Assembly (NCBI GenBank): GCA_014871385.1
Contig: CM026421.1
Coordinates: forward strand, 26,654,752-26,718,751
DNA: 64,000 nt
Origin: Ceratodon purpureus
Taxonomy: Eukaryota; Streptophyta; Bryopsida; Pseudoditrichales; Ditrichaceae
Direction: 5' to 3'
Part shown: in pieces, positions 35,628-47,021 of the stretch
Numbering within the stretch: position 1 is the stretch's first letter
Layout of the letters: each line of letters begins with the position of its first letter
The notes under the pieces: generated by a model
What the model saw: only the letters and a program-made list of their open reading frames with translations
Told to the model about the DNA's origin: nothing
The model's database searches: none
Translations under genes and position numbers: made by a program

Positions 35628-37016
35628 AAAAATCTCATTTCGGTACACCTCATTTCTGAGCATATTCCCTTTCCTTTCAAACTTATTTCAATCCACTCAT
35701 AATCCCTTCATATTCTCTGTAATGGATTCACAAGATCCATTGCATTGCATCTAAAGTTCAAACCTGTAACCAATCGGTTATTTTCAGGTTATAATTTGTA
35801 TGACTTTTCATAACTTAGCTACCACATTGCCTGGGCCTGTGTTTACAAGATGCCTCATGTCATAATAGTACCCATGCATCGCTTCTCCTTTCTGTATCTC
35901 AAGGGTAGCAACAGCCTAAATCAAATTCAGCTTTCTGTTCTCTCCCTACGGAGCTACTATCTGTGACCACGATCATTCCTCCATGTGCTTCGACTGCATA
36001 ATCTAGACTCAGCTTAACTTTGTCTAGAACCGAACTATTACACCATTCACCATACACCAAGCGTAATAAACCAATTTAAACACAAGTTCAGAGAATTTCG
36101 GTGGACAGTTGGGGTCGTGCTCCAGAATTTATAACGGCACTGCCTCTCACCTGTGCCCGTGAACATCCAACATCAGAGAGGTCAGATATTCGTACACAAG
36201 GTGTCGACAAGACAGTGCAGCTTGCTATCGCTAACATCATAAAATCAAAAGCAACGAATCCCAACAATATATCAGGCAAACCATTATGCTGAGTGAAACC
36301 GCAATATTCATGTGAACCTGCTGGCTCGACGACGGTTGAGTGCATGCCATGGTTCTACAGTGCTCAAGCTCACGTCCCCTCGCAGTGAACCTCAACGAAG
36401 TATGTATTTGGCTGCGGAGTATACTGCACTAGGTGATGCATCTGGGATTGGTGAAAACAACCCTTTGCCTTGGTAGCTGGTGCATATATGTTCGTTTCCA
36501 GCCTCTAATTGGGCTCGAACGTGCTTACACTTTTGCAATCTCATGAGCTGATTTTTCTCGATCCTAAATGTTGAATCAGTACTAGATGATCCCAGTGGAT
36601 ATCATTTTGTAAATTATTTGCTCATCCCTGTACAGCTCAGAATCTGTGTCACCGATTTGGTGATCACCATCCCTACTACCTTTATGTTATATACAACTTA
36701 ATGTATCTAGCTGCTGGGATATGCCACTTGATATCAATGTATCGTGGGTGTCATATTCGTGTAATCTCATTATGCGTTAAGCCACCTCAGCTCCTGGCTC
36801 AGAAAGGGTGGGCGGGTGGGTTTAATTAACAATTTTTATCATTGTCGACCCCCTGTCATAGACTGTACTGGTGTCTAATGTGCTTATGCAACCATTGATC
36901 CAACCATGCACTTTTATCCTCGTTTTGAGAACTTAATTGCCTCTGCGAGACCAGTTCCAAATCTCTCGCAATATTAAAGCGAAATTTTGAAAAAAAGAAA
37001 AAAGAAAAAAGAAAAC
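35628..37016 (-). repeat. Terminal direct repeat, 3' end of the retroelement
   Basis: It is identical, as far as I compared, to 41282-42671 apart from the length of A runs at the edges (5 versus 7 A at one end, 6 versus 7 A within the GAAAAAAG tract at the other). No large frame is present. As the 3' copy it should supply the transcript end. The constant offset shows no internal indel, so the two copies are very young relative to each other. Confidence 0.9.
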
Positions 37017-37043
37017 ACCCGCCACCACCCCTGGTGCGGATAT

Positions 37044-37093
37044 CCTCAGTAAGAGAGTACCTGGTGTACTCCCCTACTGAGGAGTACACCAGG
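37044..37093 (-). repeat. Overlapping inverted repeats between RT stop and 3' repeat
   Basis: Arms at 37060-37072 and 37081-37093 are 13-bp perfect complements with an 8-base loop. A second pair, CCTCAGTA at 37044-37051 and TACTGAGG at 37075-37082, uses bases of the first loop and arm, so the two folds compete. The element lies in the roughly 97-bp 3' untranslated spacer of the retroelement. It could act in template recognition, termination or RNA processing. No ribozyme core was confirmed. Confidence 0.7.
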
Positions 37094-37113
37094 CTCTTTA
37101 CTTGTTCATTGCA

Positions 37114-40100
37114 TTATTCGCAATGAAATTTCCTTTTTCTTGTTATTACCTTATGTATCAGTGTAATGTTCAGGTTTCGAATGCTGTGAAGTAACATTCG
37201 TACCTTTACGATTAGTTCCTGGAGATCAAATTTCAGGCCTGGGAAAGGGCTATCCATGAGGAACGCTGAAATCAATCGTCTAAGTCGAAGTGGTTTGAAA
37301 CCATTCTTTACCATGGTCGAAATTAATATCTCGAGCTCTTGAGCTGCTGCTTCAATAGTGCTCGACAAATACAGTATCGGCACTGTTTGGGAGACGGCAA
37401 TGTTATATGATTGCTTGATGGGCCTGTTGGAAGCAAACATGATATATTGCGTGTAATCAAAAGGTTGATTACGTCGCTTGTCGTATTTGCATGTTTGGTA
37501 CTGTCCCGGAACTAAGTCCGAGATGGTCACATCTAGGTTCATGAAATGGGCTTGTATGCCCCTTGTAGGATCTTGTGGGTCATAACGTGACGTTTCACAT
37601 TTGATTTCGAGAACATTCAATGGGTATACCCAAAATGGGTTATCCGCGACTCGGGGCTGCTCAGGTGATAGGAAACGCATGGGGTCCGGTGTATTGATCC
37701 AGCAGAGGTCATCAATGTACCTATATGCGTAGGCAAACTGCCTCATGAGATCAGCCCGTCCAAGCTTAGCTAATCGTTGCATAAAGGAAACCTCGTAATG
37801 GAGGAGGTACATATTGCACCACAAGGGGGAACATGAAAACCCCATAGGGATTCCAAGCTGTTGCCGCCACACTCTGTCACCCAATCCAACGTAACAGTGG
37901 GTAATTAACCATCTGTGCAAGGATATGAGTCTCTGCTCTGAGATACTAAACCAATCACCATACGTGGGTTTGGAACTACTCCATTTTGTGCTAGCTGCTT
38001 TTCCTTCCTGATCAACTCTCACCCATATGCTTGGGTTAGAGCGAGGGTGATCTTTCCGTGCCTGTCTAAAACCGATTCGTATGATATGAGATATGGCGTC
38101 GATAAGGTTGTCTTCCCCTTCTAATGGGATGGACTCATAGCATCTGGTAATGTCCGCAACGAATATGTTGTTGACTTTCTCAGGCATATTCAGGGCCATT
38201 TCGATGGCTGAATTCACTATCCAAAAGGTAGAAGTGTTGCATTTCATGAAGCTTGCATACCCAGTCTGGGTGTCGTTGGCCCATTCCTTGACCTGATCTA
38301 AAATGATCATCGTAGTAATAGTCAATAAGTGGCCAATATTAGAGTAAATCGTTTGGAACGCATTGGTGATCCATCGATATGTGTTCTTATGTTGTTTGTA
38401 CGTAGACATAAGGTATGGTAGTGCCTCATAGGTCACACGCATTTCAGGTAATATCTGTGAAATTTCAGCTGAGTTTTGATATGCTACTGAAGCTGGTAGT
38501 AGCCATATCTTGTCTTCACGACAAGGGTGGAAATCAGCACCCATTAATCTTTCATAGGCTAGCAACCTTATGTGTTTTGCACACATAAAGCACGGATTAT
38601 TTCCGGCTTTGTCCAACCCAGCACAATATAAGTGTTCCGTCAAAAATGCCACTTCATTTTTGACTGGTTGCATCTCAAGCAGATTCTTACCGGAAACTTT
38701 GAACCCGAATTTGTTCGTTTTGTATGCCTGTTTTAATCTGTCCAAACATGTGGCTCGCAGCCATTCCTTAGCCTGTACCATTGGAAAATTCATCGCTTCA
38801 AGATCCAGAATTGACGCACATTGCTCAAAGGCATCCAAAATTGTGGCCACACAGATTCCTAATGAAGTTTCCCGAAGTGGAATGTGATTAAGTCCTTTGG
38901 ATATCGCATGTCTGAGTCCATGGTGTTGAACCACTGCTGTGTCCATTGTACGCACATGAATCTCTGCTGGTGCATAAATGCCACCTTCGGCAATAGTTGT
39001 AGAGTCCAGGAATGCTCGAAATCGAGAGATTTTCCCACAGACACAGTGGTCATTAGGGTCCAGCAAATGCATGAAGCTAAACGTCTTAAACACCACAGAG
39101 GGTTTGTAAAAGACTGTAGATAACGGTGCATGATATTGCCATGCAATCATGATATCTGATACCATTGGCACCATGTACTCAAAGTTGTATAGATGCAATA
39201 CTTCTGCAAGTATATTCCGCAAATGTATCCATTCCATTGCCCTATTAGGGTATTTTAATACTATATACCCTATTGCTTTCCTTTTACTGCCTCTAATCAA
39301 CACTGTTCGCCCTAGCACATCTTGGCCTAAGCTACGAGTTGCTTCTGAAACAAGACATACAAAATTTCACAGGGATATTAGTATCACTACATCTCGTCCT
39401 CAAAACTAAACATACGTCCCTTAGGAACTGTAGGCGGGATCTCTGTTATGGTGGCTCGTGCTACAGCATTGCTGCTCACGGTGTTGGTATTAGCACCAAA
39501 CATGCCCATAATTGTTCTCTGGCCGGGCATTGGCAAGGCAGTGGCATTAAGCTCAGGCCTCATCTGCGTGGCTACTGGTGACGCCAAGTTAGCCGCATGC
39601 AGATTCTGCTGGTGGTATCCGGGTGCAGCATAGTTGCCCTGCTGGTTACGAGAACCAGTCCCGCCACTGTTGAAACCACCATAATTGCCGTGGAAATTTC
39701 CAGGATTTCCCCCAGTATGCCTATGGTATGCCTGGCCGGAGTTGTTCCAACCGCCACTGTTCGCGTTCCTCGCATTATTGCGGTAGTTACCGCGTCCGCG
39801 ACCCCTTCCTCTGCTGTTGCGAAAACCACCACCACCTTCCTTGGCTGGTCCTGCATTCATGTTGAACTTCTGGCGTTTCCCAGCTGGTGCCTCTGTAGGC
39901 GTCAGCGGATTTTTCAACGAGAACTCAAGCGGTAGGAGAAGCCTCTCGACCTTGATCAATCCTGCGTGCTCAGGTATGTTGGGAAAAAGGCGTGCGTTGA
40001 TATCAGCTGTAAGCTTGATCGCTCCATCCACAAGCCAACCACGACTATGCATAAAAAAGATGTGGCATTTGGTGGCCAAGCGTCCAGCACCTGCCAGCCA

Positions 40101-41267
40101 TATCAGAAATGCCCCAAACTTGGAAATCAACGAAGGATAAGTGTTGTCCGGAAAGAAGCGTTCCAGGTGATTCACGATGAACCATACCGCGTGGTCAAAC
40201 CAAATAATGGCTCCACTACACCCCGAAACTGCCATTTTGTGACAAACACAGCGTAGGTACGGTCTGGCACAGTTCCATAACTCGTTCGGAAACTTCCACG
40301 TGCGTTCTAGCGGGCTGAGGTCCTGCTTGATGTGTACACGTACGGAAGGTGTCGGACATTTGGTATACTCGTAAGATGACAACGGAAATGCTGATGGCAT
40401 GGTGTATGCACTTGCGATGAAGTGTGTGTTGCTTTTAGCATTTTCCGCACATAAGTCCATTTCTACTGAGGTCAGGCCAGCCCAGATTCTCCACATATGA
40501 AATGGGATCGGTGCCAATAGATTAATGTTACCATTGGTCCATACACGATGGTTGATTCCCGGTAACATGTCCTCAACTGCGCGCGCAGGCGTCAGTGGTA
40601 TGGCTAGCTTTTTGCCGGTGGCAATATTAGCTGCGCTGTCAATCGCTACTTGAGAGAGACTGATATTCTCCTGTAAATCCTCAAGTGCAGCCTTATGTGC
40701 CTCAGACACCTTTAAATTTTTAAGAAACGGATGGTTCAACGTAGTATCGTCCTTAGTTTCTGTTGGAGGCTGGTTCTGTTCTGTTACGTCATGAAACTCA
40801 GAGTTGGCAGCTCTTAAGGCCGCTTCAACTAGTGGAGTGTGCACTTCGGCCCATTCGAAATCCTCGTTATCCTTATGCACCATCATTCGTAAGCATCCCT
40901 TGAGTTCTTTCAATCGTTCCAGCGCCTTAGGGGCGTCGATATTTGCGAATTCAAAGATACGAGTCCATTGTCCGAGGTCCAATGTAATCAGCAAGAGAGG
41001 TTCACCGTCATCAGTCGGTGTGGCTGTCGCCTGTGCTGCGAGATCCGACGCTTGTATGTACGCGTGAATCTCCGACGGTTGAATTGCCGACAGTGTTGCT
41101 TGGACAGCTGGGATCGGTACTGGCAGCGGGTCGTTATAACCCATGGCGACTAGGTCAGGATGCCATACAGCAATCCTCTGTCGTGCCGCCTGCCATGTAG
41201 TAGATAGAGAGTTAGATATCGCAATTTGAAAGAAATATAAAATATGACGAAGGTTCACCACCTTCAT
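37114..41267 (-). CDS. Gag-like/RG-rich ORF1 fused by splicing to a Penelope/TERT-branch reverse transcriptase
   Basis: Proposed CDS: complement of 37114-39344 joined to 39416-41267, 1360 residues. The ORF1 part (617 residues) is of unknown fold, with a basic KRQK motif and an RG/GN-rich tract at about 477-545, typical of RNA binding. Unspliced, it would add nine codons and stop at 39387. The RT part has no ATG and is closed upstream by TGA. In it I see CVCG and HVRTMD (about 719-752), LDKAGNN (862), VADITRCYESIP with motif A Asp1015, QQLGIPMGFSCSP (G1115-G1119), YRYIDD with the catalytic pair D1162/D1163, and YDKR (1238-1241). All three catalytic Asp residues are present. GIPMG...SP and YDKR also occur in a widespread animal RT family related to Penelope elements, from memory. 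No endonuclease follows. The ORF1 ATG lies 15 bp inside the 5' repeat edge. Confidence 0.75.
39345..39415 (-). other. 71-nt spliceosomal intron joining ORF1 to RT
   Basis: On the minus strand the interval starts GTATGTTTAG, contains GATACTAATATCC (a TACTAAT branch-like site about 30 nt from the 3' end) and ends CTTGTTTCAG. It contains the ORF1 stop codon and the TGA that closes the RT frame. Removing it leaves GGAC joined to AAGCA, which makes a Gln codon and continues the RT frame with no shift. Retention would give a 626-residue ORF1 protein alone, so splicing could set the ORF1:RT ratio. Confidence 0.75.
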
Positions 41268-41281
41268 GCGGATAGATTGAA

Positions 41282-42671
41282 AAAAATCTCATTTCGGTAC
41301 ACCTCATTTCTGAGCATATTCCCTTTCCTTTCAAACTTATTTCAATCCACTCATAATCCCTTCATATTCTCTGTAATGGATTCACAAGATCCATTGCATT
41401 GCATCTAAAGTTCAAACCTGTAACCAATCGGTTATTTTCAGGTTATAATTTGTATGACTTTTCATAACTTAGCTACCACATTGCCTGGGCCTGTGTTTAC
41501 AAGATGCCTCATGTCATAATAGTACCCATGCATCGCTTCTCCTTTCTGTATCTCAAGGGTAGCAACAGCCTAAATCAAATTCAGCTTTCTGTTCTCTCCC
41601 TACGGAGCTACTATCTGTGACCACGATCATTCCTCCATGTGCTTCGACTGCATAATCTAGACTCAGCTTAACTTTGTCTAGAACCGAACTATTACACCAT
41701 TCACCATACACCAAGCGTAATAAACCAATTTAAACACAAGTTCAGAGAATTTCGGTGGACAGTTGGGGTCGTGCTCCAGAATTTATAACGGCACTGCCTC
41801 TCACCTGTGCCCGTGAACATCCAACATCAGAGAGGTCAGATATTCGTACACAAGGTGTCGACAAGACAGTGCAGCTTGCTATCGCTAACATCATAAAATC
41901 AAAAGCAACGAATCCCAACAATATATCAGGCAAACCATTATGCTGAGTGAAACCGCAATATTCATGTGAACCTGCTGGCTCGACGACGGTTGAGTGCATG
42001 CCATGGTTCTACAGTGCTCAAGCTCACGTCCCCTCGCAGTGAACCTCAACGAAGTATGTATTTGGCTGCGGAGTATACTGCACTAGGTGATGCATCTGGG
42101 ATTGGTGAAAACAACCCTTTGCCTTGGTAGCTGGTGCATATATGTTCGTTTCCAGCCTCTAATTGGGCTCGAACGTGCTTACACTTTTGCAATCTCATGA
42201 GCTGATTTTTCTCGATCCTAAATGTTGAATCAGTACTAGATGATCCCAGTGGATATCATTTTGTAAATTATTTGCTCATCCCTGTACAGCTCAGAATCTG
42301 TGTCACCGATTTGGTGATCACCATCCCTACTACCTTTATGTTATATACAACTTAATGTATCTAGCTGCTGGGATATGCCACTTGATATCAATGTATCGTG
42401 GGTGTCATATTCGTGTAATCTCATTATGCGTTAAGCCACCTCAGCTCCTGGCTCAGAAAGGGTGGGCGGGTGGGTTTAATTAACAATTTTTATCATTGTC
42501 GACCCCCTGTCATAGACTGTACTGGTGTCTAATGTGCTTATGCAACCATTGATCCAACCATGCACTTTTATCCTCGTTTTGAGAACTTAATTGCCTCTGC
42601 GAGACCAGTTCCAAATCTCTCGCAATATTAAAGCGAAATTTTGAAAAAAAGAAAAAAGAAAAAAAGAAAAC
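41282..42671 (-). repeat. Terminal direct repeat, 5' end of the retroelement
   Basis: This is the upstream copy of the 1.39-kb repeat. It should contain the promoter and most of the 5' leader, since the ORF1 start codon is only 15 bp past its inner edge. Its outer edge is a GAAAAAAG-type purine tract on the plus strand, next to AACAAAACAAAAC. Confidence 0.9.
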
Positions 42672-43713
42672 AAACAAAACAAAACATAAGTTACATGAGT
42701 TTTAAAATATACACAAAGAATTTAAGCAATATAGATGTTATAAAACAATACTTTATAACTCCATACAAAGAAACATATTCTCATGGACTCTTGAAATAAG
42801 AGTCCAAACATTTTTCATGTTGCCGACTTAAGGTAGCATTTGTCATCTTATCTAAATTTCCTACTACTTTCTTAATTTGATAATTTTATGAACAATAAAA
42901 TATGAGGATTTTTTTTATAAGAAACTAGACAACAATGAGTATTTCCCTTCTACATTTGTACCTAAACCCTAATTTTCATTAGTTTCCAATGATAAGTGGC
43001 TTTTCTAAGTAGTTTCCAAGTAAAAATGGGTTAATTTTAGACAAACATAACATAGATATAAGAATTTCAACCTTGATTGCCTATCTAATATGACAAAACA
43101 AAGATATTAAATGTTGCATCTCAAGTGTTGTAGTCCAATAAAAGAGGGAATTGTAATTTAAAAAAATTGATTGCGGAAATATGCGTTGTAATATCAAGGA
43201 TGTTGTATAAACAAGTGTCAAACTAATGTTGTTAAAATCTATTAGTTAAATGGCAAAATTGGTAGGAAAGAAAAACAAAAAGACTTGGCAATTTTAAGAA
43301 ATATAGACAAAAAAGTTCAAGTTCTTTGGAATCGTATTGAATTTTCTATGAAATTTGAAAGGTTTAAGATTATAATTCCAAAAACCAATAGCAAGTGGTT
43401 TTGATAATCAAAAGTAAAAGGCTACTAAAAAAAATATTATAGAATCAGTAAATGGACCAATGACACAACAGCTGACATGTGAGGAAAATAATGTCTTCTA
43501 TGATAAATTGTATACCTTTAAAATAAGGCAATTACTAGTGATAATATCTCATACCAAAGTTTGGAACTAGTGTGTATTAATAATTGATCAACTATGAAAA
43601 TCAAGTTGGATTTGAGCATCTTTGTGGTGAAGAATAAGCTGAATTTTTGGAAAGTAGAATGTTTTGTCAACCAAAGTAAACACATTCCATAAAATTTTCT
43701 TAGATAAAATGTT
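42672..43713. other. AT-rich intergenic DNA
   Basis: No gene is supported. The stretch begins with an AAC/AAAAC-rich tract right at the retroelement border and ends at a TTAA. Confidence 0.5.
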
Positions 43714-43717
43714 TTAA

Positions 43718-44587
43718 TTCCTAAAGCATCAACTCAACAAAAATGGGTTGTTTAAAAGTCCGGTCAGGCTCCTCATGAGTCAATTTTTATAAGGTGAAAT
43801 TTTAATTTAGGCATAGTATAGACAATTATCATATCTTTATAACAAGACCATTCATGCTTTAAAATTCCTTAGTTCATGAGATATTTTCAGTCAAAATTTG
43901 AAAACATTGTTGGGGCATACTAAAATGTGCCCAAAATTGCACTATATGCTCAAAATCTGTCCAAAATTAATTAGATCACAAAAACTTCAAAATTTCACCA
44001 GAAATTGAGATTTTACTTTTTCAATTTTTATTTTTTGTAAATGTAAATAAAATTTGAAGGCATGATCTCACCGCTCCCATTTTCAATCCAACATTTTTTC
44101 ATATGATTTTTTTCCTATCATAGACCGGCCTTTGTTTTTGAATTTCAGCATACCTCTATGTGAAAAATCAAGCATTTCTTTAGGTTTTATAGATTGTATT
44201 AAGGAAAAAAGTGCATGGAAATATTTCTAATCCACTTAGAGACAAGAATTTGAAGAGCCTCACATCAAATTTACTTTAGAATTTGGTTTTTTGGCTCACG
44301 AAACACTTGAAACCCATTTTGCAAATTGCAAGAAGGGAGATTTTTTTGTTTTGTTTTGTTTTTTTTTTTTTTTTTTTTTTTTTTCCAACTTTGAACATTA
44401 TTATCTCACAAATGGTAAGGAATTTGAATCTAAGATTTGAGGTACATACACATGTACAAGTAAGGTACTAGACCCTACGGTTATATCCTCCAAAAAATAC
44501 ATCAAAAATTAAAAACATACACCTTGTATTGAAAGAACCTAGTTTTGAGGGTTTTTGACGATTTTGAGGCCTTTCAATTCTAGGGCT
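43718..44587. mobile_element. Decayed short piggyBac-like element (MITE family A)
   Basis: TTAA at 43714-43717 is followed by TTCCTAAAGCATCAACTC, then GTCCGGTCAGGCTC and CATGAGTCAA, matching the left part of 925-1703. Near 44450-44490 the ACATGTACAAG and CCCTACGGTTA phrases match 1570-1605. The right end is diverged and its border is approximate. A long poly-T tract (about 44345-44385) has expanded inside. Confidence 0.6.
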
Positions 44588-46089
44588 CAAACTAGATGTA
44601 ACTTTTTCAACATAATAGGCTTGTATATTGTATAACTATATGTTGAAGAAGGTGAAGAAAAATTTTGTGATTGTTTTCAAAATTAGTAAAATTTCACCAA
44701 ATATATTTTAATGGTAAAAATTGAACTTTCACAATCTTTTTGACTTCTTGTTTCAACATAATTTTTTTAAGTCAATGGTTAAGACATTATTTTTCTATTG
44801 ATAAAATCTTATGATAATACAATACTTTAATAAGTTTTTGCAATAATATAACAATAGAATATTTTATTATACTACAATATTATCGTACAATATTCAATAT
44901 TTGATATCTTACTGTCAAATAAATACGTTGATTATCTCTATGAGTGTACATGTTTCAAGGCCAGGGGTGCATGGTTCATGCTCTAGATATCATGTAGAAA
45001 GTCTTGGATTTGATTTGCCATGGCCATGGCAAGCTGTGAGAATGGCTCACAGGGTGTGTCAAGGTGGCATCAATTGAGGTGTGATTTATCATGAGGCCAC
45101 AGTGACGTCCAATTGTGGGAGACGGCTACAGGTAAGTTAACAGCAGCAACGTGAGTCGTGAGCAGGCTGTAGTAAAGTGTGCTCACAACAATCACGTTTT
45201 TTACATTTATGAATCTTTTAAAATTCAAATTTAAATATAGAATTTGTTCGTGAAGCTAGTAGATGAAGTGGATTAAATTTGGATTTATGAAGTCATATTG
45301 ATTAAAGTATTATAATATTTTATTATCAAAATTTGTTTTCAAAATTTGATTCTCAGAACTTTGATGTTGAGGGATTGACATTTTTGCCATTTCATTCATG
45401 AAATTTAATAGCTATTAGTTATAATCACAGTTTAAATAAGTCTTGAGGGGACTAGGATCAAGGATATTCTGATTTTAATCATCAATTAGATTTGAGGTAT
45501 TTTATCTTCACCCACATATATTTCAAATCAAGCATGTAGCTACATTCAAGATCTCTAGTCACCCTCATCCTTCCAATAGTAGTATAATCCGCACCTTAGT
45601 CGTAATTCTTTGTGACTTGGTTGAATTTACAATAATTGCTTGAAGGACATTTAAAATTGAACATTTAAAATTGAACAAACAATGTTATTGTGGCTTTGAT
45701 ATTTGTTGTAAAACTCTATATAATCCACCTTCAATTTGTGTTAGCACTAGGGATCAAAAATACTTATACATTGAAGCCCTATTGTCACTTTAACATTCAC
45801 AGAATCACAAAAAATGAAAAAGAGAGTATATAACTCTTATTTCACTTAGAAATTAAAAAGAATAACACTTACGTAAATAAATGGCAAAATAATATAAAAT
45901 TAAGGATGAAATCAATGATGAAAATACAATTTTTAATTTTTTTTTTTGCAATTATATGAAATAAAGTACGAAAATATACAATCAACACATTTCAATTTCA
46001 TCCAAATTGTGTAAGTTTCTATCGTTGTTTTTATGCAAATAAAAAAATAAATAAAAATGAACTCATTAAAGATGATAATACAATTTCTT
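44588..46089. other. Intergenic DNA
   Basis: No supported gene. A GC-richer patch at about 44950-45190 contains several short inverted phrases (for example CCATGGCCATGG) but no coding frame. Confidence 0.45.
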
Positions 46090-46093
46090 TTAA

Positions 46094-47017
46094 ACCCTAA
46101 AGGACAAAGTGGCAAAATCGGGCTTTTTTAGAGTTTGGGCATGTACTTGTGACTTCAATTTAAATCAATATTTTTTGAAATTTTTTGTGAACGTTTGTCG
46201 TAACAAGGACTTTGAGGGAATCTATTATTTTTTTTAATCAGAAATTTCAAAAAATAGTTATGATACCCAAAGTAGAAAAAGCTCTTTGGTGGGCAATTTG
46301 TGCAGCCATGCTAAATACATCAATTACCTCTGAGAATATTTCTATAAATACTTCATGATGTCATCTTTGAGATTTACAAAAAAAAATAACTTGTTTCAGT
46401 ACAAAATTTTTACTCCACAAAATATCAAAGTTTTATCACCGTTTCGGGCAGTGTGCTAAAAAACTTCTTCTTTCCTTCATAAAAGTAAGAAAAAATCTTA
46501 TTTTAATTTGTTCTTTTTTTTTAATTAAAGGATGGAAATCAATCTTTACTTTGACTGTTTGGATTGGGACTTCATGAAATAATGGAATTTCTAGGAAAGA
46601 AATAAGATTTAACATTCTTGTATATTCAATCTAATAAAAATATTGTTTTCAACATGCTACACTTGAATTTTGTGTGTAATTTTTTTATGAAATTAGCTAA
46701 CTTAGTCTCCTCTGACATGCACCAAAACCCCTAAAATCCATAATACAAAAAACCTAAGAAAAAAAAGTTAGAGTGTGTCAACCTAGTCAAAAAATCTTGT
46801 CAAAAAAGATTGTTTTCAAATTTCAATCGCTATAATCTTCTTTTTTCTACAATCGATTATGATGAAATGTTTAGAGCTGTTTACTAGAATAATCTTGTTG
46901 AAGATCTTACGGTTAAAATTAGAAAATAATGATTTTTTAGTCATTTAAGCTTTTTACATTAGAAATGGCAGCTTTGGAGCGTTTTTTTGGTGAAACATAG
47001 CCAAGGAATTTTAGGGG
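46094..47017. mobile_element. Short piggyBac-like element (MITE family B)
   Basis: It is flanked by TTAA at 46090-46093 and 47018-47021, with left end ACCCTAAAGGACAAAGTGGC and right end TTTTAGGGG. The left 60 bp is closer to the autonomous piggyBac (shared AGTTTGGGCATGTAC) than the other copies are. The full 924 bp aligns with 3793-4706. No transposase frame is present. Confidence 0.8.
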
Positions 47018-47021
47018 TTAA

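Larger units (their letters stand above)
35628..42671 (-). mobile_element. Intron-containing retroelement with direct terminal repeats, Penelope-like (inferred)
   Basis: On the minus strand the order is 5' repeat (42671-41282), a Gag-like plus reverse transcriptase gene (41267-37114), a hairpin (37093-37044) and 3' repeat (37016-35628). The repeats are about 1389 bp, show no mismatch that I found and keep a constant offset of 5654. They do not begin TG or end CA, there is no tRNA primer-binding site or polypurine tract beside them, and I see no protease, RNase H, integrase, tyrosine recombinase or GIY-YIG domain. The RT has Penelope/TERT-branch features. Penelope-like elements are known for LTR-like repeats and for keeping introns, both seen here. 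No target-site duplication was found. Alternatives are a cellular rvt-type RT gene caught in a duplication, or a new retroelement lineage. Confidence 0.75.

Noticed and set aside
37030..37145. Hammerhead-ribozyme-like core (CTGAGGA on either strand near the hairpin, with a GCAAT-GAAA downstream), which would fit known Penelope-like elements
   Set aside because: On the element's own strand there is no GAAA box after a stem II, and on the other strand the GAAA lies in the RT coding end with the wrong spacing. No full three-helix core could be drawn.
41000..41040. CTGATGA on the minus strand within ORF1 as a ribozyme core
   Set aside because: It lies in coding sequence (PTDDGEP) and lacks the paired stem and GAAA box.
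35628..42671. Ordinary Ty1/Copia or Ty3/Gypsy LTR retrotransposon
   Set aside because: No TG/CA repeat ends, primer-binding site, polypurine tract, protease, RNase H or integrase motifs, and the RT motifs (GIPMG, YDKR) do not fit.
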